IMG/VR virus record: IMGVR_UViG_3300031787_013450
Coordinates: 28,491 to 92,490 of that record
From: a virus
DNA: 64,000 bases
Strand: one strand, 5' to 3'
Shown: piece after piece, positions 31,505 to 39,857 of the stretch
How positions within the stretch are numbered: position 1 is the first letter of the stretch
How the letters are laid out: every line of letters starts with the position of its first letter
The notes under the pieces: model-generated
What the model was told of the DNA's origin: nothing
Seen by the model: only the letters and a program-made list of their open reading frames with translations
Databases searched by the model: none
Position numbers and translations under genes: made by a program

Positions 31505-32431
31505 ATGAAAATAAGAAATATATTAGAACAATTGAACGGAACAAATATAATAAATGTTCCAATAACCAGAGATAATCAAGAATTGATTATAATGGTTGGT
31601 ATACCTGGTAGCGGTAAAAGCACAAAAGCTAAATCTATAGTTGGTAATGGTATTATCCATTCAACAGATGATTTAATTGAAGCTACTGGTGATTATAACG
31701 AATTCTTTAATAATATGATGGCAAATAAAGATTTTGGACCATTAAGTAATATGCATAAACAAAATCTTAAAAACGCTATAAAATCTATGAAAGATGGTAT
31801 TACACCAGTTATAATTGATAATACCAATTTAAGCCCAAGTGAACCAAAACAATATGTTATGGCTGCATTAGAAATGGGTTACGATGATAAGAACATAAAA
31901 TTTATTAATATCGGTACTGGTGGATTAACAGCAGAAGAATTGGCCAAAAGAAATACACATAATGTGCCTTTAGATAAGATTAAATCAATGATTGATAAAT
32001 ATAAGACACATAACCCAATAACAATTGAAAAAGTGATTAATAGCAAAGATATGGGTAAAAAAGATGATGTGTTATATTCAGCAGTTGTATTGGATGAAGA
32101 ATCACATAATAAATTGATTAATATGTTTTCAGATATCATACCTGAAGATTGGAAAGTTTATGCACATCATATGACAATTCAATTTGGAAAAGGTGTTGAG
32201 AATGAAAAAGATTTGGATAAAGAAGTGATATTACAAGGTAATAAATTAGGTATATCAGATAAAGCAATTGCCATAGAAGTAAGTGGATATGAATCAAAAA
32301 AAAATATACCACATATAACTATAGCTATTAGTCCAGATGGTTCACCTAAAATGAGTAATGATATAACTGATTGGGAAAAAATTAAACCAATTAAATTAAC
32401 TGGCGTGGTTAAAAACATTTTGAAAAAATAA
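31505..32431 (+). CDS. Polynucleotide kinase fused to 2H phosphoesterase
   Basis: 308 residues. Residues 25-190: P-loop kinase, GIPGSGKST at 32-40, TDDLIEATGDYNEFFN and VIIDNTNLSPSE as in T4 Pnkp-type 5' kinases. Residues 195-308: 2H phosphoesterase with HMT at 222 and HIT at 270, the paired HxT motifs of cyclic phosphodiesterases. Kinase plus CPD is the middle and end of fungal Trl1 tRNA ligase; the ligase part is the separate gene at 32782. Together they could heal 2',3'-cyclic-phosphate/5'-OH RNA breaks. The N-terminus IRNILEQLNG is a weak leader match. Confidence 0.85.
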   Translation: MKIRNILEQLNGTNIINVPITRDNQELIIMVGIPGSGKSTKAKSIVGNGIIHSTDDLIEATGDYNEFFNNMMANKDFGPLSNMHKQNLKNAIKSMKDGITPVIIDNTNLSPSEPKQYVMAALEMGYDDKNIKFINIGTGGLTAEELAKRNTHNVPLDKIKSMIDKYKTHNPITIEKVINSKDMGKKDDVLYSAVVLDEESHNKLINMFSDIIPEDWKVYAHHMTIQFGKGVENEKDLDKEVILQGNKLGISDKAIAIEVSGYESKKNIPHITIAISPDGSPKMSNDITDWEKIKPIKLTGVVKNILKK

Positions 32432-32432
32432 T

Positions 32433-32465
32433 TTTGTATTATTAATAAAATTATTAGTACCTTTG
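32433..32465 (+). promoter_or_regulatory. Bacteroidota-type promoter
   Basis: TTTG 32433 and TACCTTTG 32458-32465, 21-base spacing. Confidence 0.7.
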
Positions 32466-32469
32466 TAGT

Positions 32470-32775
32470 ATGGAAAATAATATGTTAGAACGTAGAGCCG
32501 AAATAAGCTCAAAATTATTTGAAATGGGAACTTCTTTATGTAAAGAAAGCCATGAAACTGGTGATTATTGTGTTAATAAAGCTGGTAGTTTATTAATATT
32601 TATCGCTGGTGTTATGTTAGATGAAAAAGATGTCGAAGAATATGGGTTAATTTCATCAATGTATGCTGCAAAAAGGATTATGGATGACCTTGAAGAAAAA
32701 AACATAAGAATTTCAGAGATACTAAAATATTTTAATAATTTAGATGGCGAAGAACAAAACTTTAAAGATAATTAA
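32470..32775 (+). CDS. Hypothetical small protein in RNA-repair operon
   Basis: 101 residues, helical (ERRAEISSKLFEMGTSLCKE). It starts 5 bases after the promoter box, so the transcript may be nearly leaderless; ATG 32482 is an alternative. Six bases before the RNA ligase. Function unknown. Confidence 0.55.
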   Translation: MENNMLERRAEISSKLFEMGTSLCKESHETGDYCVNKAGSLLIFIAGVMLDEKDVEEYGLISSMYAAKRIMDDLEEKNIRISEILKYFNNLDGEEQNFKDN

Positions 32776-32781
32776 AATAAA

Positions 32782-33906
32782 ATGTTAAAAATAGTTGAAA
32801 AGTTAAATAGAGATGGGTTAGAAAAAACCGTATCTGATTTAGAGTTAAAACATAAGTTATACTATGATAAAGTCATATTAAAGTATGACCAATTATCATC
32901 ACCAGTAATAATGGCTTTGGAAGAAGTTCAAGAATGTCGTGGATTAATTCTCGAATTAGACACATGGAAAGTTATTGGTATGGCTTTTAAAAAATTCTTT
33001 AATCATAGTGAAACTAATGCTCATACAATTAATTGGAATACCGCAAGAATCCTTGAGAAGTGTGATGGTTCTTTAATTAATTTACACTACGATTGGAATA
33101 AAGATAAGTGGTTTGCTGCAACAACAGGAACTGCTGAAGGTGAAGGGAATGTTAATGGAATGTTAGATTTAACATTTAATCAACTGTTTTGGAATACAGC
33201 TTCAAAATATGGTTTAACTGAAAATAAATTAACAAAAGGTTTTAGTTATGTTTTTGAATTAATGACACCTTATAATATTGTTGTTAAACCACATTCTGAA
33301 TCTTCACTAACATTATTAACAATAAGGGATTTAAAGACCTTAAACGAATTATCTTACAATGATGTAATGGAAGTATCAAAACAAATAAATATCCCTGTGG
33401 TGACTGAATATGACCTAAATAAGAACATAGATTCTTTGGTTAAGACTTTTGAAAATATGCCATTTTCAGAAGAGGGGTATGTTATTGTTGATAATGATTT
33501 TAACAGAGTTAAATTAAAGAATCCTGAATATGTTTTGGTTCACCATTTAAAAGATAAATTATCTTTTTATAATATATTGGGGATAATAAAGAATAATGAA
33601 GTTGAAGAATTCATATCAACATTCAAAGAACGTGAAAATGAGATACTTGAACTAAGAGAAAAGTATTATGGGTTAATACGTGCGTTAAATCATTATTGGT
33701 ATGTTTTATATGAATTTAAACCTAAGAACAACACAAAAGAAGAACGTAAAAATTACGCCACAAATGTATTTAAAGTTTGTTCAGAGAATAATTTAATGTT
33801 ATTTTCAAATATGTTTTTCTCTTTGATTGACGGTAAAACACCATCACCAGAAGAATACCTTAAAGACTTTGATAACAAGAGGTTATACGAACATTTAAAA
33901 AAATGA
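32782..33906 (+). CDS. T4 Rnl1-type RNA ligase
   Basis: 374 residues. N-terminal ECRGLILELD and AFKKFFNHSE as in T4 RNA ligase 1, nucleotidyl motif I EKCDGSLI with Lys93, motif III SYVFELMTP, motif IV EEGYVIVD and motif V RVKLKNPEY. Size equals T4 Rnl1 (374). The family reseals tRNA cut in the anticodon loop by host anticodon nucleases such as PrrC. It would act with the kinase-phosphoesterase upstream. Confidence 0.93.
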   Translation: MLKIVEKLNRDGLEKTVSDLELKHKLYYDKVILKYDQLSSPVIMALEEVQECRGLILELDTWKVIGMAFKKFFNHSETNAHTINWNTARILEKCDGSLINLHYDWNKDKWFAATTGTAEGEGNVNGMLDLTFNQLFWNTASKYGLTENKLTKGFSYVFELMTPYNIVVKPHSESSLTLLTIRDLKTLNELSYNDVMEVSKQINIPVVTEYDLNKNIDSLVKTFENMPFSEEGYVIVDNDFNRVKLKNPEYVLVHHLKDKLSFYNILGIIKNNEVEEFISTFKERENEILELREKYYGLIRALNHYWYVLYEFKPKNNTKEERKNYATNVFKVCSENNLMLFSNMFFSLIDGKTPSPEEYLKDFDNKRLYEHLKK

Positions 33907-34148
33907 AAACTATAAAAGAACTTAGAAATATTGGTCTAAAAGTTGAAGAAGCTTGCTCAAGCGTAAAGTACTTTAAACAATTAAATATTGATTGGGATGT
34001 TTTCTTAGAAACAAGAGGTAAGAACTTACAGCGTGATTTTGTTTGGGATTTAAATCAAAAACGTGAATTAATATGGTCTGTGTTGATTGGTAGACATATT
34101 CCACATATGGCTTTAATAAACACTATAGATGAACTACCCATTGGCTAA
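33903..34148 (+). pseudogene. DUF262-like N-terminal fragment cut by a TnpB element
   Basis: 81 residues: LQRDFVWDLNQKRELIWSVL and GRHIPHMALIN are the QR-x-FVW and G-x-IP signatures of DUF262/GmrS-type ParB-like domains. The reading ends in the right-end hairpin of the TnpB element. A plausible continuation (QYKRDFPNENFWIEEINIS, stop at 35559) lies just beyond the other end. The DGQQR-type core is missing, so even the restored gene would be short. Confidence 0.6.
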
Positions 34149-34159
34149 AGACCAATGGG
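34137..34159. repeat. TnpB element right-end hairpin
   Basis: CCCATTGG / CCAATGGG around CTAAAGA; on the minus strand the loop is TCTTTAG, identical to the loop of the hairpin at the other end (35471-35487). tnpB stops inside it. Typical IS200/IS605 end structure. Confidence 0.75.
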
Positions 34160-35344
34160 TTTCTTAACAATATTGTTAAGAATTTTAGACGTTTCACCGA
34201 TTGTGCCAACGGATGTTGGTCTTATTTCATCTCCACGTCTGTAATCGTCAGTTCCTGACGATAATATCTTATTTCCTTCTTTAAGGATATTTATGCTTGC
34301 GTTTAAATCTCTATCTAATTTAGTATTACATGATGGGCAAACCCATTCTCTAATATTTAATTTTAAATTTTGATTAATATAACCACAACAATTACATGTT
34401 TTACTACTAGGAAAAAACCTATCTATGTTAACTATTTTTTTATCATTCCATTCAGATTTATAACGTAACATTGTTACAAATTTTCCCCATGAAACATCTA
34501 AAATATGTTTAGATAATTTATGATTTTTAACCATACCCTTAATATTTAAATCTTCCAATACAATTAAATCATATTTTTTAATTAAATCTGTGGATATTTT
34601 ATGTAGATTATCTATTCTAGAATTGGTTATCTTCTTATGAATAGTGGCCACTTTTAATTTTTGTTTATTATATCTGTTACTACCTTTTATTTTTCTGCTT
34701 AAATGTTGTTGATGTTCTTTAAGTTTTTTAGCGTATGTTTTTGTGTATCTATTATTTTTATATTTATAACCATCAGATGTTATAACAAACTCTTTAATAC
34801 CTAAATCAATACCAACAGATTTGTTAGTTTTTGGTAATTTATTATGTTCAGTTTCAACCAAAATAGATACAAAATATTCATTTGTTGGTGTTTTTGAAAT
34901 AGTACATTGTTTAATTAAACCATTAAATTTTCTATCTATAATGACTTTAATAGGGTCTTTAAATTTAGGTATAGATAATTCATTTTTATTTAATTTAACA
35001 AATTGAGGTATTGTAAAACTATTTTTATCGTGTTTAGATTTAAATTTAGGAAAACCTTTTTTGAATCTAAAAAAATTCTTATAAGCTGTTTCTAAATTTT
35101 TTAATGAATCCTGTAATGATTGTGAATTAATTTCTTTTAACCATGAATAATTATCTTGTTTTTTTAATTCAGTTAATGATTTAGCGTTATCATAATAATT
35201 AATTGAGTTTTTGTTTGTTTCATATTCATGTTTTCTTTCATTTAAAAAATAATTATATATAAACCTAATTGAACCAAAGTGTTTATTCAATAAAACAATT
35301 TGTTCATTAGTTGGTTTAAGTTTATATTTATATGATTTTAACAT
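34145..35344 (-). CDS. tnpB: TnpB RNA-guided nuclease
   Basis: 399 residues. Full-length: N-terminal YKYKLKPTNEQIVLLNKHFG, RuvC motifs GIDLGIKEF, IVLEDLNIKGM and DRDLNASINILK with the D-E-D residues intact, and a zinc finger (CNCCGYINQN, CPSCNT). TnpB cuts DNA next to a transposon-specific motif under guidance of an RNA from the element's right end, and is the ancestor of Cas12. It has interrupted a gene between two RNA ligases. A late-type motif lies upstream on its strand. Confidence 0.95.
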   Translation of the reverse strand: MLKSYKYKLKPTNEQIVLLNKHFGSIRFIYNYFLNERKHEYETNKNSINYYDNAKSLTELKKQDNYSWLKEINSQSLQDSLKNLETAYKNFFRFKKGFPKFKSKHDKNSFTIPQFVKLNKNELSIPKFKDPIKVIIDRKFNGLIKQCTISKTPTNEYFVSILVETEHNKLPKTNKSVGIDLGIKEFVITSDGYKYKNNRYTKTYAKKLKEHQQHLSRKIKGSNRYNKQKLKVATIHKKITNSRIDNLHKISTDLIKKYDLIVLEDLNIKGMVKNHKLSKHILDVSWGKFVTMLRYKSEWNDKKIVNIDRFFPSSKTCNCCGYINQNLKLNIREWVCPSCNTKLDRDLNASINILKEGNKILSSGTDDYRRGDEIRPTSVGTIGETSKILNNIVKKPIGL

Positions 35345-35470
35345 TATTTATCAGATTAACTCTATATATGATAAATATATGATAATATTAAAAAAGACAT
35401 ATTTTAAGAAAAAAAAATATTTATTTGTTTATTTGTTTATTTATTTGTATTTTTGTAGTGCTTATATCAC

Positions 35471-35487
35471 ATAAGCTAAAGACTTAT
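35471..35487. repeat. TnpB element left-end hairpin
   Basis: ATAAG / CTTAT around CTAAAGA with GGGTTTTA following; matches the right-end hairpin in loop and flank. Confidence 0.7.
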
Positions 35488-35586
35488 GGGTTTTACGCAT
35501 TCAATATAAAAGAGATTTTCCAAATGAAAATTTTTGGATAGAAGAAATAAATATATCTTAATTTTAATCCTATAATAAAAAAAATA

Positions 35587-35618
35587 TTTGCACATTAAAA
35601 AACTTTTTAGTAACTTTG
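35587..35618 (+). promoter_or_regulatory. Bacteroidota-type promoter
   Basis: TTTG 35587 and TAACTTTG 35611-35618, 20-base spacing, for the second RNA ligase. Confidence 0.75.
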
Positions 35619-35634
35619 TAAAAAAAAAAGAAAT

Positions 35635-36906
35635 ATGATAAAACCAGTTGAAATTGTTGAAGTAAATAAAATCATTCCTGTATACAAGAATGGTGAAGAG
35701 GCTAATAGTATCCAAGTAATCAACTTTAAGTTTAAGAATGGTGATGAATGTGGGTACAATGTCATTGCACAAAAAGGGTTATATGAAATAGGGTCAAAAG
35801 CCTGTTATATTCAACCTGATTATTGCTTATCAGACATTGGATTATTCAATAGTTTTACAATGCCAGATAATGACCCTAAGAAAAGCAGGTTAGGTAAAAA
35901 CAATAGGGTTAGGGCAATTAAATTTAATTTCTCATTTGCTGAATCAACAGACCCTATCTATTCTTTTGGTGTTTTATTACCAAAGAGTGAAGTTGATTCA
36001 TTTATTGGTAAAGATTCAGATACTGATGATATAACAGAAATTCTTGGTATTACAAAATATGAAGAACCTGAAACAGCTGGTTCTGGTTTGATTGCTGGTG
36101 ATTTCCCATCTTTCTTATATAAAACGGATGAAGAAAATTATTCAAACCTTAAATCAAGGGTTATGAAGTTATGTGATGGTAACACAGTGTTTGGTGTTAC
36201 AATTAAACATGATGGTTCATCACACACGACATATTTTAAACTTATTGATGGTGAATATAAGGTTGGTGTGTGTTCAAGAAGTTTAGAGAAAAAACTTGAA
36301 CAAAAAGCGATTACAAATTATTTTGATGCTAATAACAACAATTATCATAAATATATTAACCCAGAAACGAAAGAAAAGGGTTGGTATTGTGATGCGTTAA
36401 ATGATTTCAGAACAAATGAAGAACTTGATTCATTAACCCCAATTTTTGTTGATGTAAAAGATTCTTGGGTTGATTTAGCGTATTCAAGTGGTTTAATTGA
36501 TAAAGGATTAGAATATTGTAAAACACATGGTTTGGAATTAGCATTTAGAGGTGAAATTTATGGTCAGGGGTTAAAGGGTTCTGGTAACAAATATAATCCA
36601 GATTCTAATAAAAAACAAACACTTAGAATGTTTGGTATTGATAATTTATCTGAAGGTTTTTCAAAAAGATTAAACTATTCAAGTGAATTTAATCTTGAAA
36701 CTGTATGTGTCGCTTTAGGTTTGGAATACACAAAACCAGAATTGGTTAAACCATCTTCATATGAAGAATTATGTCAGTTTTGTGATTCAATTATTGCAAA
36801 AGAAAAAGAACAAGGTAGAGTTATTGAAGGTGTTGTTATTAGGACACATTTTAGTAATGACTTATCTTGTAAATATATGAACCCAGAATATGATGCTAAG
36901 AAATAA
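35635..36906 (+). CDS. Second RNA ligase (Rnl2/DraRnl-like)
   Basis: 423 residues. An N-terminal OB-like domain (~1-125, with ACYIQPDYCLSD) precedes the ligase core, as in Deinococcus DraRnl. Motif I TIKHDGSSHTTY with Lys191, LAFRGEIYGQG (motif III/IIIa region), EGVVIRT (motif IV), CKYMNPEYD (motif V). Enzymes of this class seal nicks in duplex RNA. With the Rnl1-type enzyme it gives the phage two ligases of different substrate type. Confidence 0.88.
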   Translation: MIKPVEIVEVNKIIPVYKNGEEANSIQVINFKFKNGDECGYNVIAQKGLYEIGSKACYIQPDYCLSDIGLFNSFTMPDNDPKKSRLGKNNRVRAIKFNFSFAESTDPIYSFGVLLPKSEVDSFIGKDSDTDDITEILGITKYEEPETAGSGLIAGDFPSFLYKTDEENYSNLKSRVMKLCDGNTVFGVTIKHDGSSHTTYFKLIDGEYKVGVCSRSLEKKLEQKAITNYFDANNNNYHKYINPETKEKGWYCDALNDFRTNEELDSLTPIFVDVKDSWVDLAYSSGLIDKGLEYCKTHGLELAFRGEIYGQGLKGSGNKYNPDSNKKQTLRMFGIDNLSEGFSKRLNYSSEFNLETVCVALGLEYTKPELVKPSSYEELCQFCDSIIAKEKEQGRVIEGVVIRTHFSNDLSCKYMNPEYDAKK

Positions 36907-36907
36907 T

Positions 36908-37111
36908 ATGGAAATAAATAATGTAAGGTACAAATTAACAGAAGATGTTTCATTAACTAATGAAATAACTTTAAAGAAAGGTCAAGAGATTGGCGTATTA
37001 AATTATGTTGTGTATGTTGATGGTAATTTAATACCACCATTGATGCAACAGATGTTTTATGGTTTCATTAAAAACAATCAAAACATATTAAAAGATATAT
37101 CGAATCTTTAA
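36908..37111 (+). CDS. Hypothetical small protein
   Basis: 67 residues from ATG 36908, one base after the ligase stop; an in-frame ATG at 36890 lies in the ligase. Looks like a small beta domain (TLKKGQEIGVLNYVVYVDGN). Unknown. Confidence 0.55.
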   Translation: MEINNVRYKLTEDVSLTNEITLKKGQEIGVLNYVVYVDGNLIPPLMQQMFYGFIKNNQNILKDISNL

Positions 37112-37258
37112 TTATTTGCCTTGGCCTCGATATCTTTTTAAATAATTTTTAGTTTTTTTGCCTCTACTTGCTTTGCTTTTAGCGTGAATTCCTTTTCTGC
37201 GAACCCTTGGTTTGGTTAATAATGATGAAGAACCTGAAGATTTAATTTGTTTTCCCAT
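37112..37258 (-). CDS. Small very basic protein
   Basis: 48 residues, pI clearly high: SSLLTKPRVRRKGIHAKSKA then KNYLKRYRGQGK. Size and charge recall small ribosomal proteins or DNA/RNA binders, but I cannot match it to one. A late-type motif is upstream on its strand, and it abuts the convergent gene end to end. Below the usual length cutoff, so easily missed. Confidence 0.65.
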   Translation of the reverse strand: MGKQIKSSGSSSLLTKPRVRRKGIHAKSKASRGKKTKNYLKRYRGQGK

Positions 37259-37270
37259 TTATATTTTTTT

Positions 37271-37283
37271 TAATATAAATAGT
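37271..37283 (-). promoter_or_regulatory. Late-type promoter motif (minus strand)
   Basis: ACTATTTATATTA on the minus strand, ~13 bases before the small basic protein. Confidence 0.45.
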
Positions 37284-37300
37284 GATAACATTAAAAAAAA

Positions 37301-37624
37301 TTAAATTAAATTAACTTTTTCGTTATATGAATTAATAATTTCATCATATTCTTTACAGGTTATGGTGAAATTATTAATTTCTTCATTAGTTAATTGGAAC
37401 CATTCGTTATTAGCTTCAGTTTTTTGGCTATAGAATTTTCCATGTAACCATTTTTCAAGAAGTTTATAATTTTTAGTTTCGAATGTTTTCAATAATGATA
37501 TATTATTTGAATTACCAGTTTGCAAAGATTTAACTCTTTTTTCTGGATTGTTTTTTGTAAAACCTATTTTGCATCTTTCGTTACCAAAAGCATCGACTTC
37601 AAGAATTAAATAAATGTATCCCAT
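37301..37624 (-). CDS. GIY-YIG nuclease of T5orf172/MUG113 type
   Basis: 107 residues: GYIYLILE, CKIGFTKNNPEKRVKSLQTG and EKWLHGKFYSQ are the strand, catalytic and helix motifs of the short T5orf172-like GIY-YIG domain. No DNA-binding extension. Role unknown. Confidence 0.8.
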   Translation of the reverse strand: MGYIYLILEVDAFGNERCKIGFTKNNPEKRVKSLQTGNSNNISLLKTFETKNYKLLEKWLHGKFYSQKTEANNEWFQLTNEEINNFTITCKEYDEIINSYNEKVNLI

Positions 37625-37684
37625 GTATTATTTTAATTAAACTTAATTGACAAAAAAGTAAATGGTCATATATTTAAAGTAAAT

Positions 37685-37867
37685 ATGGTAAAGGTAAGAT
37701 TCGAAAAATATTGTAAAAATGAGGTATTTAAATGGTTATTTAAAATCAAGAAATTTAATTTATTTAAAGGTTTTGAAATAACCATATTTGGTTTGAATAT
37801 ATCAGTTATTGAGAAAGAATTCTTCAATAAGATTGGCACAATTTCTTTTTGTAGTTTCGTTTTTTAA
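37685..37867 (+). CDS. Hypothetical small basic protein
   Basis: 60 residues, aromatic and basic (VFKWLFKIKKFNLFKGF). It may be a real small gene or a chance frame. Confidence 0.4.
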   Translation: MVKVRFEKYCKNEVFKWLFKIKKFNLFKGFEITIFGLNISVIEKEFFNKIGTISFCSFVF

Positions 37868-37884
37868 GATATTTATATATTAAA
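37868..37884 (+). promoter_or_regulatory. Late-type promoter motif
   Basis: GATATTTATATATTAAA, 7 bases before 37891. Confidence 0.5.
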
Positions 37885-37890
37885 AATTAT

Positions 37891-38466
37891 ATGGGGAATA
37901 AAAAACTTATTAAAACTATTTTAATGGAGTATTTAAATGAAAATGATAAAACAATTAATGATTTTTATCATGAAAACGGGATAAATCCAGATGAGTTAAG
38001 TTATCTTGGTAGCGGTGATTTTGGTGAAGCATATTCAATTGGTGATGATGGTAGAGTCTTAAAAAAGACATCATCTAAAAATGAATTTAATTTAGCAAAA
38101 CAAATGGAAGGTAAAGATATACCTGTACTAAACTCATTAGCAAAGATATATAAAACTGATATTATTAATGGACAAATGTTAATTATATTAGAAGAATTAG
38201 AAGAAAATTCACGTATTGAAGATTTGTATTATGAACTACAAAATTATTTAGATGAACAGGGGTTACCAATTCAATACCTTGACTATTTAGATACTGATGA
38301 AATTCAAATATCTGATGAATTACAATCATTTATGGATGATTTAGATGATATCATTAGAGCATATAGATATTTAGGCGTTGACGCATCTGATATTAGACCA
38401 GAGAACATGGGTTATTCAAAAGATGGTAAATTAAAAGCGTTTGATGTTGATGATAAAAAAAGATAA
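37891..38466 (+). CDS. Protein-kinase-like packaged-effector candidate 2
   Basis: 191 residues. Leader KLIKTILMEYLNENDK with LNE/N site. Kinase features are clearer than in effector 1: YLGSGDFGEAYSIG, VLKKTSSKNEFNLA, hinge IILEELEENS, catalytic-loop-like DASDIRPENMG and LKAFDVDD in the DFG place. Small for a kinase. Substrate unknown; T7 and T4 also use early host-protein modification. Confidence 0.65.
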   Translation: MGNKKLIKTILMEYLNENDKTINDFYHENGINPDELSYLGSGDFGEAYSIGDDGRVLKKTSSKNEFNLAKQMEGKDIPVLNSLAKIYKTDIINGQMLIILEELEENSRIEDLYYELQNYLDEQGLPIQYLDYLDTDEIQISDELQSFMDDLDDIIRAYRYLGVDASDIRPENMGYSKDGKLKAFDVDDKKR

Positions 38467-38470
38467 AATT

Positions 38471-38671
38471 ATGTTGATACAAAGAGACTTCAACTTAACT
38501 AAAACCATAAGTCTTCATTTTGGTGAAGAAGGTATGTGGTACATCACACCAACAATAGGTTTCCAAAGACTTAATTGGGAAGGTATAAACGATGACAAAG
38601 AAATAACACATTTATTTGTTATTAAATGGTTAAACGTAAGCGTAGGGGTAGTTAAAAGATACTATAAATAA
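38471..38671 (+). CDS. Hypothetical small protein
   Basis: 66 residues from ATG 38471, four bases after the previous stop. Beta-rich (ISLHFGEEGMWYITPTIGF), ending RYYK. Unknown. Confidence 0.5.
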   Translation: MLIQRDFNLTKTISLHFGEEGMWYITPTIGFQRLNWEGINDDKEITHLFVIKWLNVSVGVVKRYYK

Positions 38672-38698
38672 ATTTTTTCTTGTTATTTATAGTTTTTT

Positions 38699-38729
38699 TT
38701 TGTTTTTTTAAAAATTATTAGTATCTTTG
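38699..38729 (+). promoter_or_regulatory. Bacteroidota-type promoter
   Basis: TTTG 38699 and TATCTTTG 38722-38729. Confidence 0.75.
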
Positions 38730-38733
38730 TAAT

Positions 38734-39474
38734 ATGAAATACGGAGAAATAAGAAAAGCATTACTATCTAAGAATTTTAATGTATATGCAATACAAACAG
38801 ATTCTGTTTTGGATATGGTTCATTTTCGGAATAACAATATTGAAGGGTCTATAGATATATCTTTTGGCCACAACCCAAAAGAAAAAGATTTCCCAGAAGG
38901 AACCGAATTAGATTACCAAAATGGTGGTGAATTATTAGATAATGTTAAAGTAGAAAATGTTACATTTGAAATAGATAAATCTATAGCTTATTCAACTATG
39001 GGTTATTCAAAACCAGAATACCCATGTATTGAATTAATTAGAAATGAATTAAAATATTTCCATGTTGTTTTAAATATAATAACTGATGAATATTTTTATT
39101 TGAATTACGCTAATAATTATTTTGAAGAGGTAACAAAATTTAATAAAAAGCTTTTTAAATTAATGCCGATAATGGTAAATAACGGATTAGTTAATCGTGT
39201 TATTACATCAACTAGTGGTGATGAAACAACATTATATAGAAGTTTCCAAATTGGATATCAATCAAATTACTTTAAAAACGAAGGTATTTATTTTAATTTC
39301 AACCCATTAACATTTAAGCATGATTGTTTTGCCACTATGATTGGTATAGGTAATGATATTGAATTTAATATTAACGTTAGTAAGATTAAATTTGAAGAGA
39401 TTATTAAAAAAGTAATTAATGGACAAAAAGAATTTAATCAATTATTAAATAATAAAAAAGAAGTTTCAGCTTAA
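38734..39474 (+). CDS. Hypothetical phage protein
   Basis: 246 residues, soluble, no recognised motif. It starts 5 bases after the promoter box, so nearly leaderless. Immediately followed by the second tRNA-like RNA cluster. Confidence 0.6.
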   Translation: MKYGEIRKALLSKNFNVYAIQTDSVLDMVHFRNNNIEGSIDISFGHNPKEKDFPEGTELDYQNGGELLDNVKVENVTFEIDKSIAYSTMGYSKPEYPCIELIRNELKYFHVVLNIITDEYFYLNYANNYFEEVTKFNKKLFKLMPIMVNNGLVNRVITSTSGDETTLYRSFQIGYQSNYFKNEGIYFNFNPLTFKHDCFATMIGIGNDIEFNINVSKIKFEEIIKKVINGQKEFNQLLNNKKEVSA

Positions 39475-39503
39475 TAATAAGAATTCAAATTGAAACTAAT
39501 AAC

Positions 39504-39629
39504 AGTCAGGTGGCGGAATAGAGCAGACGCTAAGTAAATGGGACTAGAAGAAGTTGCTGGTAAAACCGATAAAATACATTCCCAAGTTTTGCAACATTAT
39601 TCATACAGGTTCGAATCCTGTCCTGACTA
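39504..39629 (+). ncRNA. tRNA-like RNA with H-type pseudoknot
   Basis: Acceptor AGTCAGG / CCTGACT, D region GGCGGAATAGAGCAGACGC, T-arm ACAGGTTCGAATCCTGT. The middle carries TGGGA (39539) / TCCCA (39580) interleaved with GTTGC (39553) / GCAAC (39591), an H-type pseudoknot with an extra GGTAAAACC hairpin in loop 2. No anticodon arm can be drawn. The D-loop lacks the usual GG pair. Confidence 0.7.
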
Positions 39630-39857
39630 CACGTTCCGACTAATCAACGGATAGTATGCCTTATACGATGAGAAATGGTGTGATAACCATAGAGGATTGA
39701 TAATAGGACAAGATTCTATTCAGATTGACTATCTGCTCCGAAAGAGTGTACTAGTAGTGATTCACTCAATAGTTTATTCCTAACTTGATGATTGCCTAAC
39801 TGGTGGAGTCAAGGACAGCCTCGGCACTTGTAAGTTGGATAAAATAGAGTGCTAAAT
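39630..39857 (+). ncRNA. Structured spacer RNA between tRNA-like genes
   Basis: 228 bases without a credible gene. Helices include GTAT/ATAC, ATGGT/ACCAT, CTC-CGAAA-GAG and GGCACT/AGTGC. Similar in length and style to the spacer at 17680, without clear sequence identity. A TCCGAAAG stretch resembles the Ro-binding element of Y RNAs; this may be chance. Confidence 0.4.

Larger units (their letters stand above)
34130..35505 (-). mobile_element. IS200/IS605-family element carrying only TnpB
   Basis: Bounded by two subterminal hairpins with the same loop and shared AAACCCAT flank (34137-34159 and 35471-35487). It contains one gene, no TnpA, so it moves only with a helper. The reRNA/omegaRNA should overlap the tnpB 3' end and run out leftwards with a guide complementary to the flank near 34110-34135. 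Exact ends are uncertain by a few bases. Confidence 0.75.
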
